This document shows, piece by piece, positions 1 to 10,544 of a stretch of DNA of 19,768 bases. The DNA comes from an uncultured Collinsella sp. Its GTDB lineage: Bacteria > Actinomycetota > Coriobacteriia > Coriobacteriales > Coriobacteriaceae. How positions within the stretch are numbered: position 1 is the first letter of the stretch; each line of letters opens with the position of its first letter. The position numbers were made by a program, and so were the translations under genes. Location: positions 1-19,768 of the forward strand of contig CAKUGT010000027.1 of NCBI GenBank assembly GCA_934654795.1, read 5' to 3'. The notes under the pieces were generated by a model. The model was given only the letters and a program-made list of their open reading frames with translations. It ran no database searches and was not told the DNA's origin.

Positions 1-27
1 CGGTGTCCCCTTCCTTTCAAGAAAGGG

Positions 28-53
28 AAGAGGCGGGGCATGCCCCGCCTCTT
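28..53. repeat. Perfect 26-bp palindrome, probable terminator hairpin
   Basis: The two 13-base arms (left arm AAGAGGCGGGGCA) are exact reverse complements with no spacer. A smaller inverted repeat, CCTTTC-AA-GAAAGG (13-26), lies just to the left. No clear T-run follows on the plus strand; the minus-strand continuation is pyrimidine-rich (CCCTTTC). It may end a gene lying to the left of the window or act as a second stop behind the permease gene. Confidence 0.5.
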
Positions 54-90
54 ACACCACATCTCTGCGCGCTACCAAAACCATGCCCCA

Positions 91-126
91 AAGCACAAAA
101 GGAGGGGCCTCGTAAGGCCCCTCCTT
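91..126 (-). terminator. Intrinsic terminator of the APC permease gene
   Basis: A perfect 12-bp stem (99-110 with 115-126, AAGGAGGGGCCT) closes a 4-base loop. Read on the minus strand it is followed by TTTTGTG. It lies about 48 bp past the permease stop codon, which fits an intrinsic terminator. Confidence 0.8.
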
Positions 127-173
127 AGGAAAGGGAATCGATTTATTCCACAGCCGTAGATTAATCCTAGCCG

Positions 174-1649
<1,476 letters not shown>

Positions 1650-1669
1650 TCATCTATTAAATGTCATCT

Positions 1670-1704
1670 AAAACCGTCCGACCTGCAAGTGCAAACACGG
1701 ACGG
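1670..1704 (-). terminator. Probable terminator behind ebgC
   Basis: The arms CCGTCCG (1674-1680) and CGGACGG (1698-1704) form a 7-bp stem with a 17-base loop. On the minus strand they are followed by TTTTAGATG. A second inverted repeat (1714-1725 with 1746-1757, 12 pairs including one G-U on the minus strand) precedes it. The loop is long and the T-run short, so read-through into the permease gene is possible. Confidence 0.45.
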
Positions 1705-1790
1705 CGCACCTGCTAAGGGGAATGGGGAAAAGGGAGTCAACAAAGCCATCCCCCTTAACGGCGCGAAGCAAACGTCCAAACGGACGAATA

Positions 1791-2246
1791 CTACTTGTTG
1801 GGGAAGGAATAACCTTCAACCGTCACGTGCAGTACCACGACGCGGGGATCCGCGGCATCGGCCACGACACGGTAGGCCTCGTCAATTTCGACGACGGCAA
1901 CGCCGCCGGCGGGAATCGTCACGATCTCCCCCGCCCCCTCAAAGCGCTCGCGATCATCGATATCGCTGTAAGCGCGGGTGCAGGTGAGGTCTGCCTTGGG
2001 GGCAACCTCGACGGTCAGGTCGCCGTCGAGCGGGGCGAGCACGGCATGGTAGCGACGGTGACCGACCAGATCGGCGGTAGCTGCCTCGTGAGCGTTCACC
2101 CACCAATACACCAGCGAGTCGCCGATGGAGTACGCCACGTCGTGCTGCAGGTCGGCAACACCATCGAGCGCCTGACCGGTGCGCATCCACTTCTTGACGG
2201 ACTTCATCTGAGCGTCGAAATCGGCGCGCGAGTTAAAGACATGCAT
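1791..2246 (-). CDS. ebgC: Beta-galactosidase small subunit (EbgC, YhcH/YjgK/YiaL family)
   Basis: A 151-residue protein that resembles E. coli EbgC along its whole length. Matching blocks are VAYSIGDSLVYW (about 37-48), GHRRYHAVLAPLDGD (about 62-76), EVAPKADL, a central DDRERF and the C-terminal VVVLHVTVEGYSFPNK. EbgC is a small beta-barrel subunit needed for full activity of the Ebg beta-galactosidase. The ATG lies 3 nt after the ebgA stop, and its Shine-Dalgarno AAGGAGG is inside the last codons of ebgA, so the two are translationally coupled. This fits a fixed-ratio enzyme complex. No signal peptide is visible, so the protein is cytoplasmic. Confidence 0.93.
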   Translation of the reverse strand: MHVFNSRADFDAQMKSVKKWMRTGQALDGVADLQHDVAYSIGDSLVYWWVNAHEAATADLVGHRRYHAVLAPLDGDLTVEVAPKADLTCTRAYSDIDDRERFEGAGEIVTIPAGGVAVVEIDEAYRVVADAADPRVVVLHVTVEGYSFPNK

Positions 2247-2249
2247 GAC

Positions 2250-5273
<3,024 letters not shown>

Positions 5274-5293
5274 TCATCGTAGTGATTCTTGTG

Positions 5294-5303
5294 CAACCGG
5301 TTG
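5294..5303. promoter_or_regulatory. LacI-type operator O1 (CAACCGGTTG)
   Basis: A perfect 10-bp palindrome with a central CG, as LacI-family regulators prefer, in the context GTGCAACCGGTTGTCC. It covers the predicted ebgA transcription start, between the -10 box and the start codon. The 16-bp context is identical at O2. Confidence 0.75.
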
Positions 5304-5308
5304 TCCTT

Positions 5309-5338
5309 ATCTTACGGGCGATGCAAAATACTGTGCAA
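5309..5338 (-). promoter_or_regulatory. Predicted ebgA promoter
   Basis: On the minus strand, TTGCAC (5333-5338) and TAAGAT (5309-5314) are separated by 18 bp, a reasonable -35/-10 pair. The -35 box overlaps operator O2, and the start site would fall in or beside O1. Bound repressor should therefore block transcription directly. Confidence 0.6.
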
Positions 5339-5345
5339 CCGGTTG
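5336..5345. promoter_or_regulatory. LacI-type operator O2 (CAACCGGTTG)
   Basis: The second perfect copy, again in the context GTGCAACCGGTTGTCC, 42 bp (about four helical turns) from O1. It overlaps the predicted ebgA -35 box. Confidence 0.75.
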
Positions 5346-5380
5346 TCCGCTGAACGGTCGATTTGGCCGGATTAACGGTG

Positions 5381-5397
5381 CAACCGGTTGTACAACC
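5381..5397. promoter_or_regulatory. LacI-type operator O3 with an overlapping second palindrome
   Basis: CAACCGGTTG (5381-5390) is the third copy, 45 bp from O2. Its right half is shared with another perfect 12-bp palindrome, GGTTGTACAACC (5386-5397), which puts a third CAACC half-site in alternating orientation here. Confidence 0.7.
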
Positions 5398-5414
5398 GCG
5401 ACACTTATGTCACC

Positions 5415-5432
5415 CTGAGTATCGAAACTCAG
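5415..5432. repeat. Near-perfect 18-bp palindrome in the ebgA-lacI gap
   Basis: CTGAGT-ATCGAA-ACTCAG has 6-bp arms around a TCGA centre and differs from the CAACCGGTTG operators. It could be a site for another regulator or a small hairpin. No function can be assigned. Confidence 0.35.
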
Positions 5433-5527
5433 CGCAAAACATCGTTCTTAAGCTCGTAGGCAACCGCCACGCCCGCCGATATCTCACCCACACGAAACGT
5501 ATTCGATTGCGGCATGGTTGCAAAACG

Positions 5528-5573
5528 ATACCGGTCACCGGATATCATGAACGCTGTTCAGGTGCACTATAGT
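5528..5573 (+). promoter_or_regulatory. Possible lacI promoter and autoregulatory site
   Basis: TATAGT (5568-5573) is a possible -10 box, although no good -35 lies 17 bp upstream. Just ahead is the inverted repeat ATACCGGT-C-ACCGGATAT (5528-5545). It shares the ACCGG half-core of the ebg operators but not their CAACC arms. This is a tentative assignment. Confidence 0.3.
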
Positions 5574-5634
5574 AAGCTGTATCCGCACCAGCCCGTATCA
5601 GTGACAACATCGACCGCATTTTCCAGGAGACGCC

Positions 5635-6651
5635 ATGGCCCAACCAGTTCGCACCGCACCTACGCTTGCCGAGGTTGCCGCAGCTGCCGGCGTGTCGCGC
5701 TCCACGGCATCGCGCGCCCTCAACGATTCGCCCCGCATTAGCGAGGAAACCAAAAAGCGCGTCCGTGCGGCGGCCAAGGAAGTCAATTTTGTCCCCAACG
5801 CCCGTGGCCGAGCGCTCGCTGTCGGGCGCACGGAAATCATCGCCGTGCTCGTGACCGAGCCCCTGAGTGAGCTCTTCAGCGACCCCACCTATAGCGAGTT
5901 TTTGAGCGGCATTACTGAGGAACTGTCGGAGTCGTCCTATCTGCCCGTTATCTTGCAGGCGTCTTCTACGCATGAGCGCAACCGCGCACGCGAGCACTTT
6001 GAGCGCCGCTCGTTCGACGCCGTGATCGACGTCTCCCCCTACAAGGGCAGCGAGCTGCTCGAAGTGCTGCGCGAGCTGGGCGTACCCACCGTGTTGTGCG
6101 GCCAGCTCGAGGGCCACCCCTATCGCGATGTGTTCTCGACGGTCTACTCTGACGACGAAGAGGGCGGACGCTTTGCGGCAAACGCCATGAAAGAGCGCGG
6201 GCGCAAAGATATCGTCGCCGTGTTGGGACCGCAAGACAACCCCGCTGTTGTCGACCGCCTGCGCGGCTACCGCGCCGTCTTGGGCGAAGACCTCCCAGAC
6301 GCAAACGTTATCTATACCGGCTGGAACAGCGGAGACGGCTATCAGGCCATGCGCCAGATCCTCGCGCGCGAGATTGCTTTCGATGGCGTGCTATGCGGAT
6401 CGGACCGTATCGCGGCTGGCGTCATCACCGCACTCAACGAGGCAGGCCTATCCGTTCCGGCGGACGTTTCTGTCGTCGGCTTCGACGATCACGAGATTGC
6501 AGCGTGCTGCGTCCCCGCGCTCACGACCATCCGCCAGCCTCTGCGCGAAGAAGGCCACATGGCCGCCAACATTGCGCTCGACATGATCAAAGGTGCCGAG
6601 CCAACCACCTCCGTGATGCGCATGCAGCTGATCCAGAGAGACTCGCTATAA
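5635..6651 (+). CDS. LacI-family transcriptional repressor, probable regulator of ebgAC
   Basis: A 338-residue LacI/GalR-type repressor. The N-terminal helix-turn-helix is LAEVAAAAGVSRSTASRALN (11-30). A hinge helix follows, with Leu61 in ARGRALA, the residue that normally intercalates at the operator centre. The rest is a periplasmic-binding-protein-like sugar-sensing domain with the conserved VLCGSDRIAAGVITAL and DVSVVGFDDHEIA blocks near the C-terminus. AGGAG lies 7-8 nt ahead of the ATG. The gene is divergent from ebgAC across a region with three CG-centred palindromes, so it is most simply an EbgR-like repressor released by a galactoside. The ligand is inferred from position, not from binding residues. 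Confidence 0.92.
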   Translation: MAQPVRTAPTLAEVAAAAGVSRSTASRALNDSPRISEETKKRVRAAAKEVNFVPNARGRALAVGRTEIIAVLVTEPLSELFSDPTYSEFLSGITEELSESSYLPVILQASSTHERNRAREHFERRSFDAVIDVSPYKGSELLEVLRELGVPTVLCGQLEGHPYRDVFSTVYSDDEEGGRFAANAMKERGRKDIVAVLGPQDNPAVVDRLRGYRAVLGEDLPDANVIYTGWNSGDGYQAMRQILAREIAFDGVLCGSDRIAAGVITALNEAGLSVPADVSVVGFDDHEIAACCVPALTTIRQPLREEGHMAANIALDMIKGAEPTTSVMRMQLIQRDSL

Positions 6652-6662
6652 GAAACTGGAAT

Positions 6663-6858
6663 AGGCTTTCCGCCAGACAGTTGTTGCGGAAAGCCTGCCA
6701 CGTTTTGAGCGCTCATTCTGGGCCGCAGTTTCCGTTAGACAACTCAATCGGAAACTGCGGCCCATTATTTTGCCGAATTCTGGGTCGCGCTTTCCCAGAG
6801 GACCCCCTTTGGGAAAGCGCGACCCGCTCTGGACGCAGATTCCGGGACGCACTTTCCG
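6663..6858. repeat. Cluster of three related long stem-loops plus two orphan arms
   Basis: Three perfect hairpins follow one another: 6663-6696 (11-bp stem, 12-base loop), 6719-6764 (16-bp stem, 14-base loop) and 6782-6825 (15-bp stem, 14-base loop). Their left arms are related (AGGCTTTCCGC, GGGCCGCAGTTTCCG, GGGTCGCGCTTTCCC) and the right arms differ to match. Two further left-arm-like sequences, TGGACGCAGATTCCG (6830-6844) and GGGACGCACTTTCCG (6844-6858), abut each other without right arms. The second hairpin is followed by TTATTTTGCC and may end the repressor transcript. The 307-bp gap contains no gene. Confidence 0.8.
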
Positions 6859-6896
6859 CGACACCCGGTCATCCCATGCCCTCGCAACGCCCGCAC

Positions 6897-6934
6897 ATAA
6901 AAAAACGAGGGAAGGAGCGCGTCCTTCCCTCGTT
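6897..6934 (-). terminator. Intrinsic terminator of aspS
   Basis: A perfect 13-bp stem (6904-6916 with 6922-6934) has a 5-base loop. On the minus strand it runs straight into seven T residues (A-run at 6899-6905 on the plus strand). It lies 24 nt past the aspS stop codon and is a textbook intrinsic terminator. Confidence 0.93.
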
Positions 6935-6958
6935 GCGAGCAATATGTAAGCCGTTCGC

Positions 6959-8746
6959 CTACATCAGGCGCAGGCTGACATCCTTGAGCTGGGCGCCGGA
7001 AACGGCACTCGGGGCGCCCGACATGAGGTCGGAGCCGCTGGCCGTCTTGGGGAACGCCATGACGTCGCGGATGGAGTCGGAGCCGGTGAGCAGCATGCAC
7101 ACGCGGTCCAGGCCCAGGGCAAAGCCGCCCATCGGGGGCGCACCAAACTTGAGGGCCTCCATGAGGAAGCCGAACTGCGACTCGGCGCGCTCCTCGGTAA
7201 AGCCCAGAAGCTTGAGCATAGACATCTGCATCTCGGCGTTGTGGATACGCATACCACCGCCGCCGGCCTCAAAGCCGTCCATGACAAAGTCGTAGGTGCA
7301 CGAACCGGCTGCCAGCGGGTCGGCCTCGATCTTGGCGATGTCGGTCTCGGTCGGCAGGGTGAAGGGCTGGTGCTCGGCAGCATAGGCCTTGCGGTCCTCG
7401 TCCCAGTGGAACAGCGGGAAGTTGACAACCCACAGGAAGTCGTGACCCTCGCGCTTAATCTCGAGCGCGTTGGCCATGTGCGAACGCATGCCGCCCAGGA
7501 TCTCGTCGGAGAGCAGGCGCGGGCCGGCGGCGAACATCACAAGGTCGCCGGGCTCGACGTCCATGCGCTCGCGCAGAGCAGCCATCTCCTCGTCCGAGAA
7601 GAACTTGACGATGGGGCTGTTGATGGAGCCGTCCTCGCGGAAGGCGATCCAGGCCAGACCCTTGGCGCCAAACGTGGAAGCCACGCCGGCGAGCTTATCG
7701 ATCTTGGCACGGGCCCAGGCACCGGCGCCCTTGGCGTTGATGGCCTTGACGACAGAGCCCTCCTCGTTTGCGGCAGTCGCAAAGACCTTGAACTTGGAGT
7801 TGGCAAAGATGTCGGTCAGGTCGACCAGGTGCATACCATAGCGGGTATCGGGCTTGTCGGAGCCATAGGTGTCCATGGCCTCCCAATAGTCCATGCGACG
7901 CAGCGGCGTGGGCATCTCGACACCCATGCGGCCGAAGGCGTCGGCCAGGACCTCTTCGAGCGCGCTCATGACGTCGTTCTGGTCCACGAAGGACATCTCG
8001 ATATCGACCTGGGTGAACTCGGGCTGGCGGTCGGCACGCAGGTCCTCGTCGCGGAAGCACTTGGCAACCTGGTAGTAGCGCTCGACGCCACCGACCATGA
8101 GCAGCTGCTTCAGGAGCTGCGGGGACTGCGGCAGGGCGTAGAAGTTGCCCGGCTGGATGCGGCTGGGAACGATGAAGTCGCGGGCGCCCTCGGGCGTGGA
8201 CTTGAACAGGGAGGGCGTCTCGACCTCCATGAACTCACGGTTGTGCAGCGCCTCGCGAATGGCAAAGGTAAAGTCGGAGCGCAGCTTGAGGTTGGCCATC
8301 ATCTCGGGACGACGGAGGTCCAGATAGCGATAGCGCAGACGGGTGTCCTCGCTGGTCTCGATGCCATCCTCAATCTGGAACGGCGGGGTGACGGAAGTGT
8401 TGAGCACCTCGGCGTGGTCGGTCAGGACCTCAATCTCGCCGGTCGCGAGCTTGGCGTTGGTGGTCTCCTCGCCACGGGCGCGCACGACGCCGTGAATCTT
8501 GATGGGCCACTCGGGACGCATGGTCTCGGCAATCTTAAAGGCATCGCCGTCGGAGTGCTCGGGGTCGAAGGTGAGCTGCGTGATGCCCTCGCGGTCGCGA
8601 AGGTCGCAGAAAATAAGGCCGCCGTGATCACGGCGACGGCTCACCCAACCGGTGAGGGTGACCTCTTCGCCCACGTTCTCGCGGCGAAGCTCGCCGCAGG
8701 TACGGGTGTGCATGGAATGCTCGTCGATGGGACGGGTCTGGCTCAT
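6959..8746 (-). CDS. aspS: Aspartyl-tRNA synthetase
   Basis: A 595-residue bacterial-type class II synthetase that attaches aspartate to tRNA-Asp in the cytoplasm. The order is: N-terminal OB-fold anticodon domain (about 12-110) with GWVSRRRDHGG, class II catalytic domain, bacterial GAD insertion (about 295-430), then the rest of the catalytic core. The catalytic signatures are TPEGARDF (184-191), QSPQL, motif 2 CFRDEDLRADRQPEFTQVD (230-248) and motif 3 GLDR (545-548). His41 in the RRRDHGG stretch is the residue typical of non-discriminating enzymes that also charge tRNA-Asn; E. coli has Leu there. The ATG at 8746 has AAAGGAGG 9 nt upstream. The gene is monocistronic, with its own terminator and a hairpin-bearing leader. 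Confidence 0.97.
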   Translation of the reverse strand: MSQTRPIDEHSMHTRTCGELRRENVGEEVTLTGWVSRRRDHGGLIFCDLRDREGITQLTFDPEHSDGDAFKIAETMRPEWPIKIHGVVRARGEETTNAKLATGEIEVLTDHAEVLNTSVTPPFQIEDGIETSEDTRLRYRYLDLRRPEMMANLKLRSDFTFAIREALHNREFMEVETPSLFKSTPEGARDFIVPSRIQPGNFYALPQSPQLLKQLLMVGGVERYYQVAKCFRDEDLRADRQPEFTQVDIEMSFVDQNDVMSALEEVLADAFGRMGVEMPTPLRRMDYWEAMDTYGSDKPDTRYGMHLVDLTDIFANSKFKVFATAANEEGSVVKAINAKGAGAWARAKIDKLAGVASTFGAKGLAWIAFREDGSINSPIVKFFSDEEMAALRERMDVEPGDLVMFAAGPRLLSDEILGGMRSHMANALEIKREGHDFLWVVNFPLFHWDEDRKAYAAEHQPFTLPTETDIAKIEADPLAAGSCTYDFVMDGFEAGGGGMRIHNAEMQMSMLKLLGFTEERAESQFGFLMEALKFGAPPMGGFALGLDRVCMLLTGSDSIRDVMAFPKTASGSDLMSGAPSAVSGAQLKDVSLRLM

Positions 8747-8767
8747 ACCAGTGATCCTCCTTTATGG

Positions 8768-8809
8768 ATCTGTGCCGCCCCGTGTCGTTCCGGGCGGCGT
8801 CGTACAGAT
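8768..8809 (-). promoter_or_regulatory. Stem-loop in the aspS leader
   Basis: A two-tier inverted repeat has an outer stem ATCTGT/ACAGAT (8768-8773 with 8804-8809), a 5-base one-sided bulge and an inner stem GCCGCCC/GGGCGGC (8774-8780 with 8792-8798). It ends only about 5 nt upstream of the aspS Shine-Dalgarno sequence. It may affect translation or mRNA stability. I see no T-box signature. A TAAGAT on the minus strand (8852-8857) could be the -10 box, but without a convincing -35. Confidence 0.45.
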
Positions 8810-9001
8810 TTGCCCAGCCTGCGTAAACCGCGCAGCCAGACATGGCGTTCTATCTTATCGCACCTGTGTCGATGTGCCGCGGAAAAGTAGCTCCTGCCCA
8901 AAGACTTGACGGAGACGAAACAATTGACGCGCCGTGGCACCCGCCCGCGCTCGTCACGTGCGACAATATGCCCAATAAAACAGCACTCGGAAAGGCCCGC
9001 C

Positions 9002-9637
9002 ATGACTGCACGCCTCATCGTTATGGATATCGACTCCACGCTCATCAACCAGGAGGTCATCGACCTGTTGGGCGAGGAGGCCGGCGTAGGCGAGCAAGTG
9101 GCGCAGATCACTGAGCGCGCCATGCGCGGCGAGCTCGACTTTAAGCAGGCGCTCGAGGAGCGCGTGGGGCTGCTTGCCGGCTTGGACGAGAGCGTGTTCG
9201 AGCGCACCTTTGAGCGCGTGACGTTTACCCCCGGCGCGCTGGAGCTTGTGCGTTCGGCGCACAGCAAGGGCTGGAAGGTCGGCGTGGTAAGCGGCGGCTT
9301 TCACGAGGTCGCCGATAAGATCGTGGCCGCCGCGGGCATCGACTTTTGCCTGGCTAACCGCCTGGAGGTCGTGGACGGCAAGCTCACGGGTAAGCTGGCG
9401 GCAGACATCGTGACCAAGGAGTCCAAGCTTATCCAGCTGCTGGACTGGGCAGTCGAGTGCGGCGTCGACATGGCCCATACGGTCGCGATCGGCGACGGCG
9501 CCAACGACATCCCCATGATCCAGGCCGCAGGCACGGGCATCGCGTTTTGTGCCAAGCCCAAGACGCGCGAGGCCGCCCCGTTTACCATCGACGAGCGCAA
9601 TCTGATGCTCGCCATGGACATCATCCTGCGCGACTAG
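9002..9637 (+). CDS. serB: Phosphoserine phosphatase (HAD superfamily)
   Basis: A 211-residue HAD-type phosphatase performing the last step of serine biosynthesis, phosphoserine to serine plus phosphate, in the cytoplasm. Motif I is MDIDSTL, with nucleophile Asp9 and acid/base Asp11. Glu18 in NQEVID matches the substrate-specificity region of SerB. Motif II is VVSGGF (Ser97), motif III Lys139, motif IV GDGANDIPM (Asp165, Asp169). It is the short form without the N-terminal extension of E. coli SerB (about 322 residues). An upstream in-frame start at 8906 is rejected because it would add 32 residues unlike any HAD N-terminus. The GGAAAGG before the ATG at 9002 is a modest ribosome site. It is divergent from aspS, with 255 bp between them. 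Confidence 0.92.
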   Translation: MTARLIVMDIDSTLINQEVIDLLGEEAGVGEQVAQITERAMRGELDFKQALEERVGLLAGLDESVFERTFERVTFTPGALELVRSAHSKGWKVGVVSGGFHEVADKIVAAAGIDFCLANRLEVVDGKLTGKLAADIVTKESKLIQLLDWAVECGVDMAHTVAIGDGANDIPMIQAAGTGIAFCAKPKTREAAPFTIDERNLMLAMDIILRD

Positions 9638-9674
9638 TCGATCCGTCTAACAATTGAATCAGTCTGTCCTATAG

Positions 9675-9706
9675 TTTCCGAACAATTTTGTCTTAGTGTT
9701 CGGAAA
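9675..9706. promoter_or_regulatory. 10-bp inverted repeat upstream of larB, candidate operator
   Basis: TTTCCGAACA (9675-9684) and TGTTCGGAAA (9697-9706) are exact reverse complements separated by 12 bp, with centres 22 bp (two helical turns) apart. The repeat sits directly upstream of the likely larB promoter. It could bind the TetR-type regulator encoded at the end of the same gene group, or another dimeric regulator. I found no second copy near larA. Confidence 0.6.
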
Positions 9707-9728
9707 TATACCCTTTGAGTGCTAGACT
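9699..9728 (+). promoter_or_regulatory. Predicted promoter of the larB-larC-tetR group
   Basis: TGCTAGACT (9720-9728) matches an extended -10 element. TTCGGA (9699-9704), 18 bp upstream, is a weak -35 that lies inside the right arm of the inverted repeat, so a bound regulator would cover it. Confidence 0.4.
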
Positions 9729-9751
9729 TTGCGCCGTCGAAGGGAACATAT

Positions 9752-10534
9752 ATGGATAAGCGAGATCTTGAGCAATTGCTGAGCGATGTTGCCGGCGGAG
9801 CAGTCACCCCTGCCGACGCCCTCACGCGCATCCAGACGGCTCCGACCGCCGATCTGGGCTTTGCGCAGCTCGATCTTTCGCGCGGGGTGCGCCAGGGAGC
9901 CGGCGAGGTTGTCTACGGGGCCGGTAAAACCGCCGATCAGATTGCCGCCATTATCGAAGCACTGCGCGATGCCGGCCAGGAGCGCATCCTGGTCACGCGC
10001 CTGGATGCCGAAAAAGCCGCGCGCACCGCTGAGCTTCTTGGCAACGGCATCGACCTGGGATATGTCCCGGACGCACAGCTCGCCCTCGTGGGCGGCAAGC
10101 CCTCCCCTACCGGCAACGGACGCATCGTCGTCGCCTGCGCCGGCACGAGCGACCTGCCCGTCGCCGAAGAAGCCGCGTTGACGGCCGAGTTCTATGGCAA
10201 CGAGGTCGACCGCCTCTACGACGTAGGTGTCGCCGGCCTGCACCGCCTACTCGCGCATGCCGAGGAGCTTGCTCAGGCGCAGGTGGTCATCGCCATCGCC
10301 GGCATGGAGGGCGCACTGGCGAGCGTCGTCGGCGGTCTGGTGAGCTGTCCGGTCATCGCCGTTCCCACCAGCGTGGGCTACGGCGCGAACTTTGGTGGCG
10401 TAGCCGCGCTGCTCGCCATGCTCAACTCCTGCGCCAGCGGCGTTTCGGTCGTCAATATCGACAACGGCTTTGGTGCCGCCTACCAAGCAAGTCTTATCAA
10501 TCATCTGAGCGGCGGCACACCCCGCGCCCGTTAA
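9752..10534 (+). CDS. larB: Nickel-pincer cofactor biosynthesis protein LarB
   Basis: A 260-residue LarB. In the characterised pathway LarB carboxylates and hydrolyses nicotinic acid adenine dinucleotide, giving the dicarboxylated mononucleotide that LarE then sulfurates and LarC loads with nickel. The N-terminal region has DLSRGVRQGAGEVVYGAGKT (41-60). The C-terminal half is PurE-like with ACAGTSDLPVAEEA (129-142), GYGANFGG and VVNIDNGFGAAY (233-244). Cys227 in LNSCASG fits the LarB catalytic cysteine. The ATG at 9752 has AAGGGA 6-7 nt upstream. A GTG at 9719 in the same frame lies within the predicted promoter and is rejected. The larB stop overlaps the larC ribosome site, so the two genes are probably one operon. 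Confidence 0.95.
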   Translation: MDKRDLEQLLSDVAGGAVTPADALTRIQTAPTADLGFAQLDLSRGVRQGAGEVVYGAGKTADQIAAIIEALRDAGQERILVTRLDAEKAARTAELLGNGIDLGYVPDAQLALVGGKPSPTGNGRIVVACAGTSDLPVAEEAALTAEFYGNEVDRLYDVGVAGLHRLLAHAEELAQAQVVIAIAGMEGALASVVGGLVSCPVIAVPTSVGYGANFGGVAALLAMLNSCASGVSVVNIDNGFGAAYQASLINHLSGGTPRAR

Positions 10535-10544
10535 GGAGCATTCC

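Noticed and set aside
6663..6858. Integrase attachment sites or integron-like recombination sites
   Set aside because: The hairpins are perfectly paired, lack conserved recombination boxes at their ends, and no integrase or cassette gene is present.
8747..9001. T-box riboswitch ahead of aspS
   Set aside because: No T-box consensus or antiterminator pairing could be found; only a local hairpin is seen.
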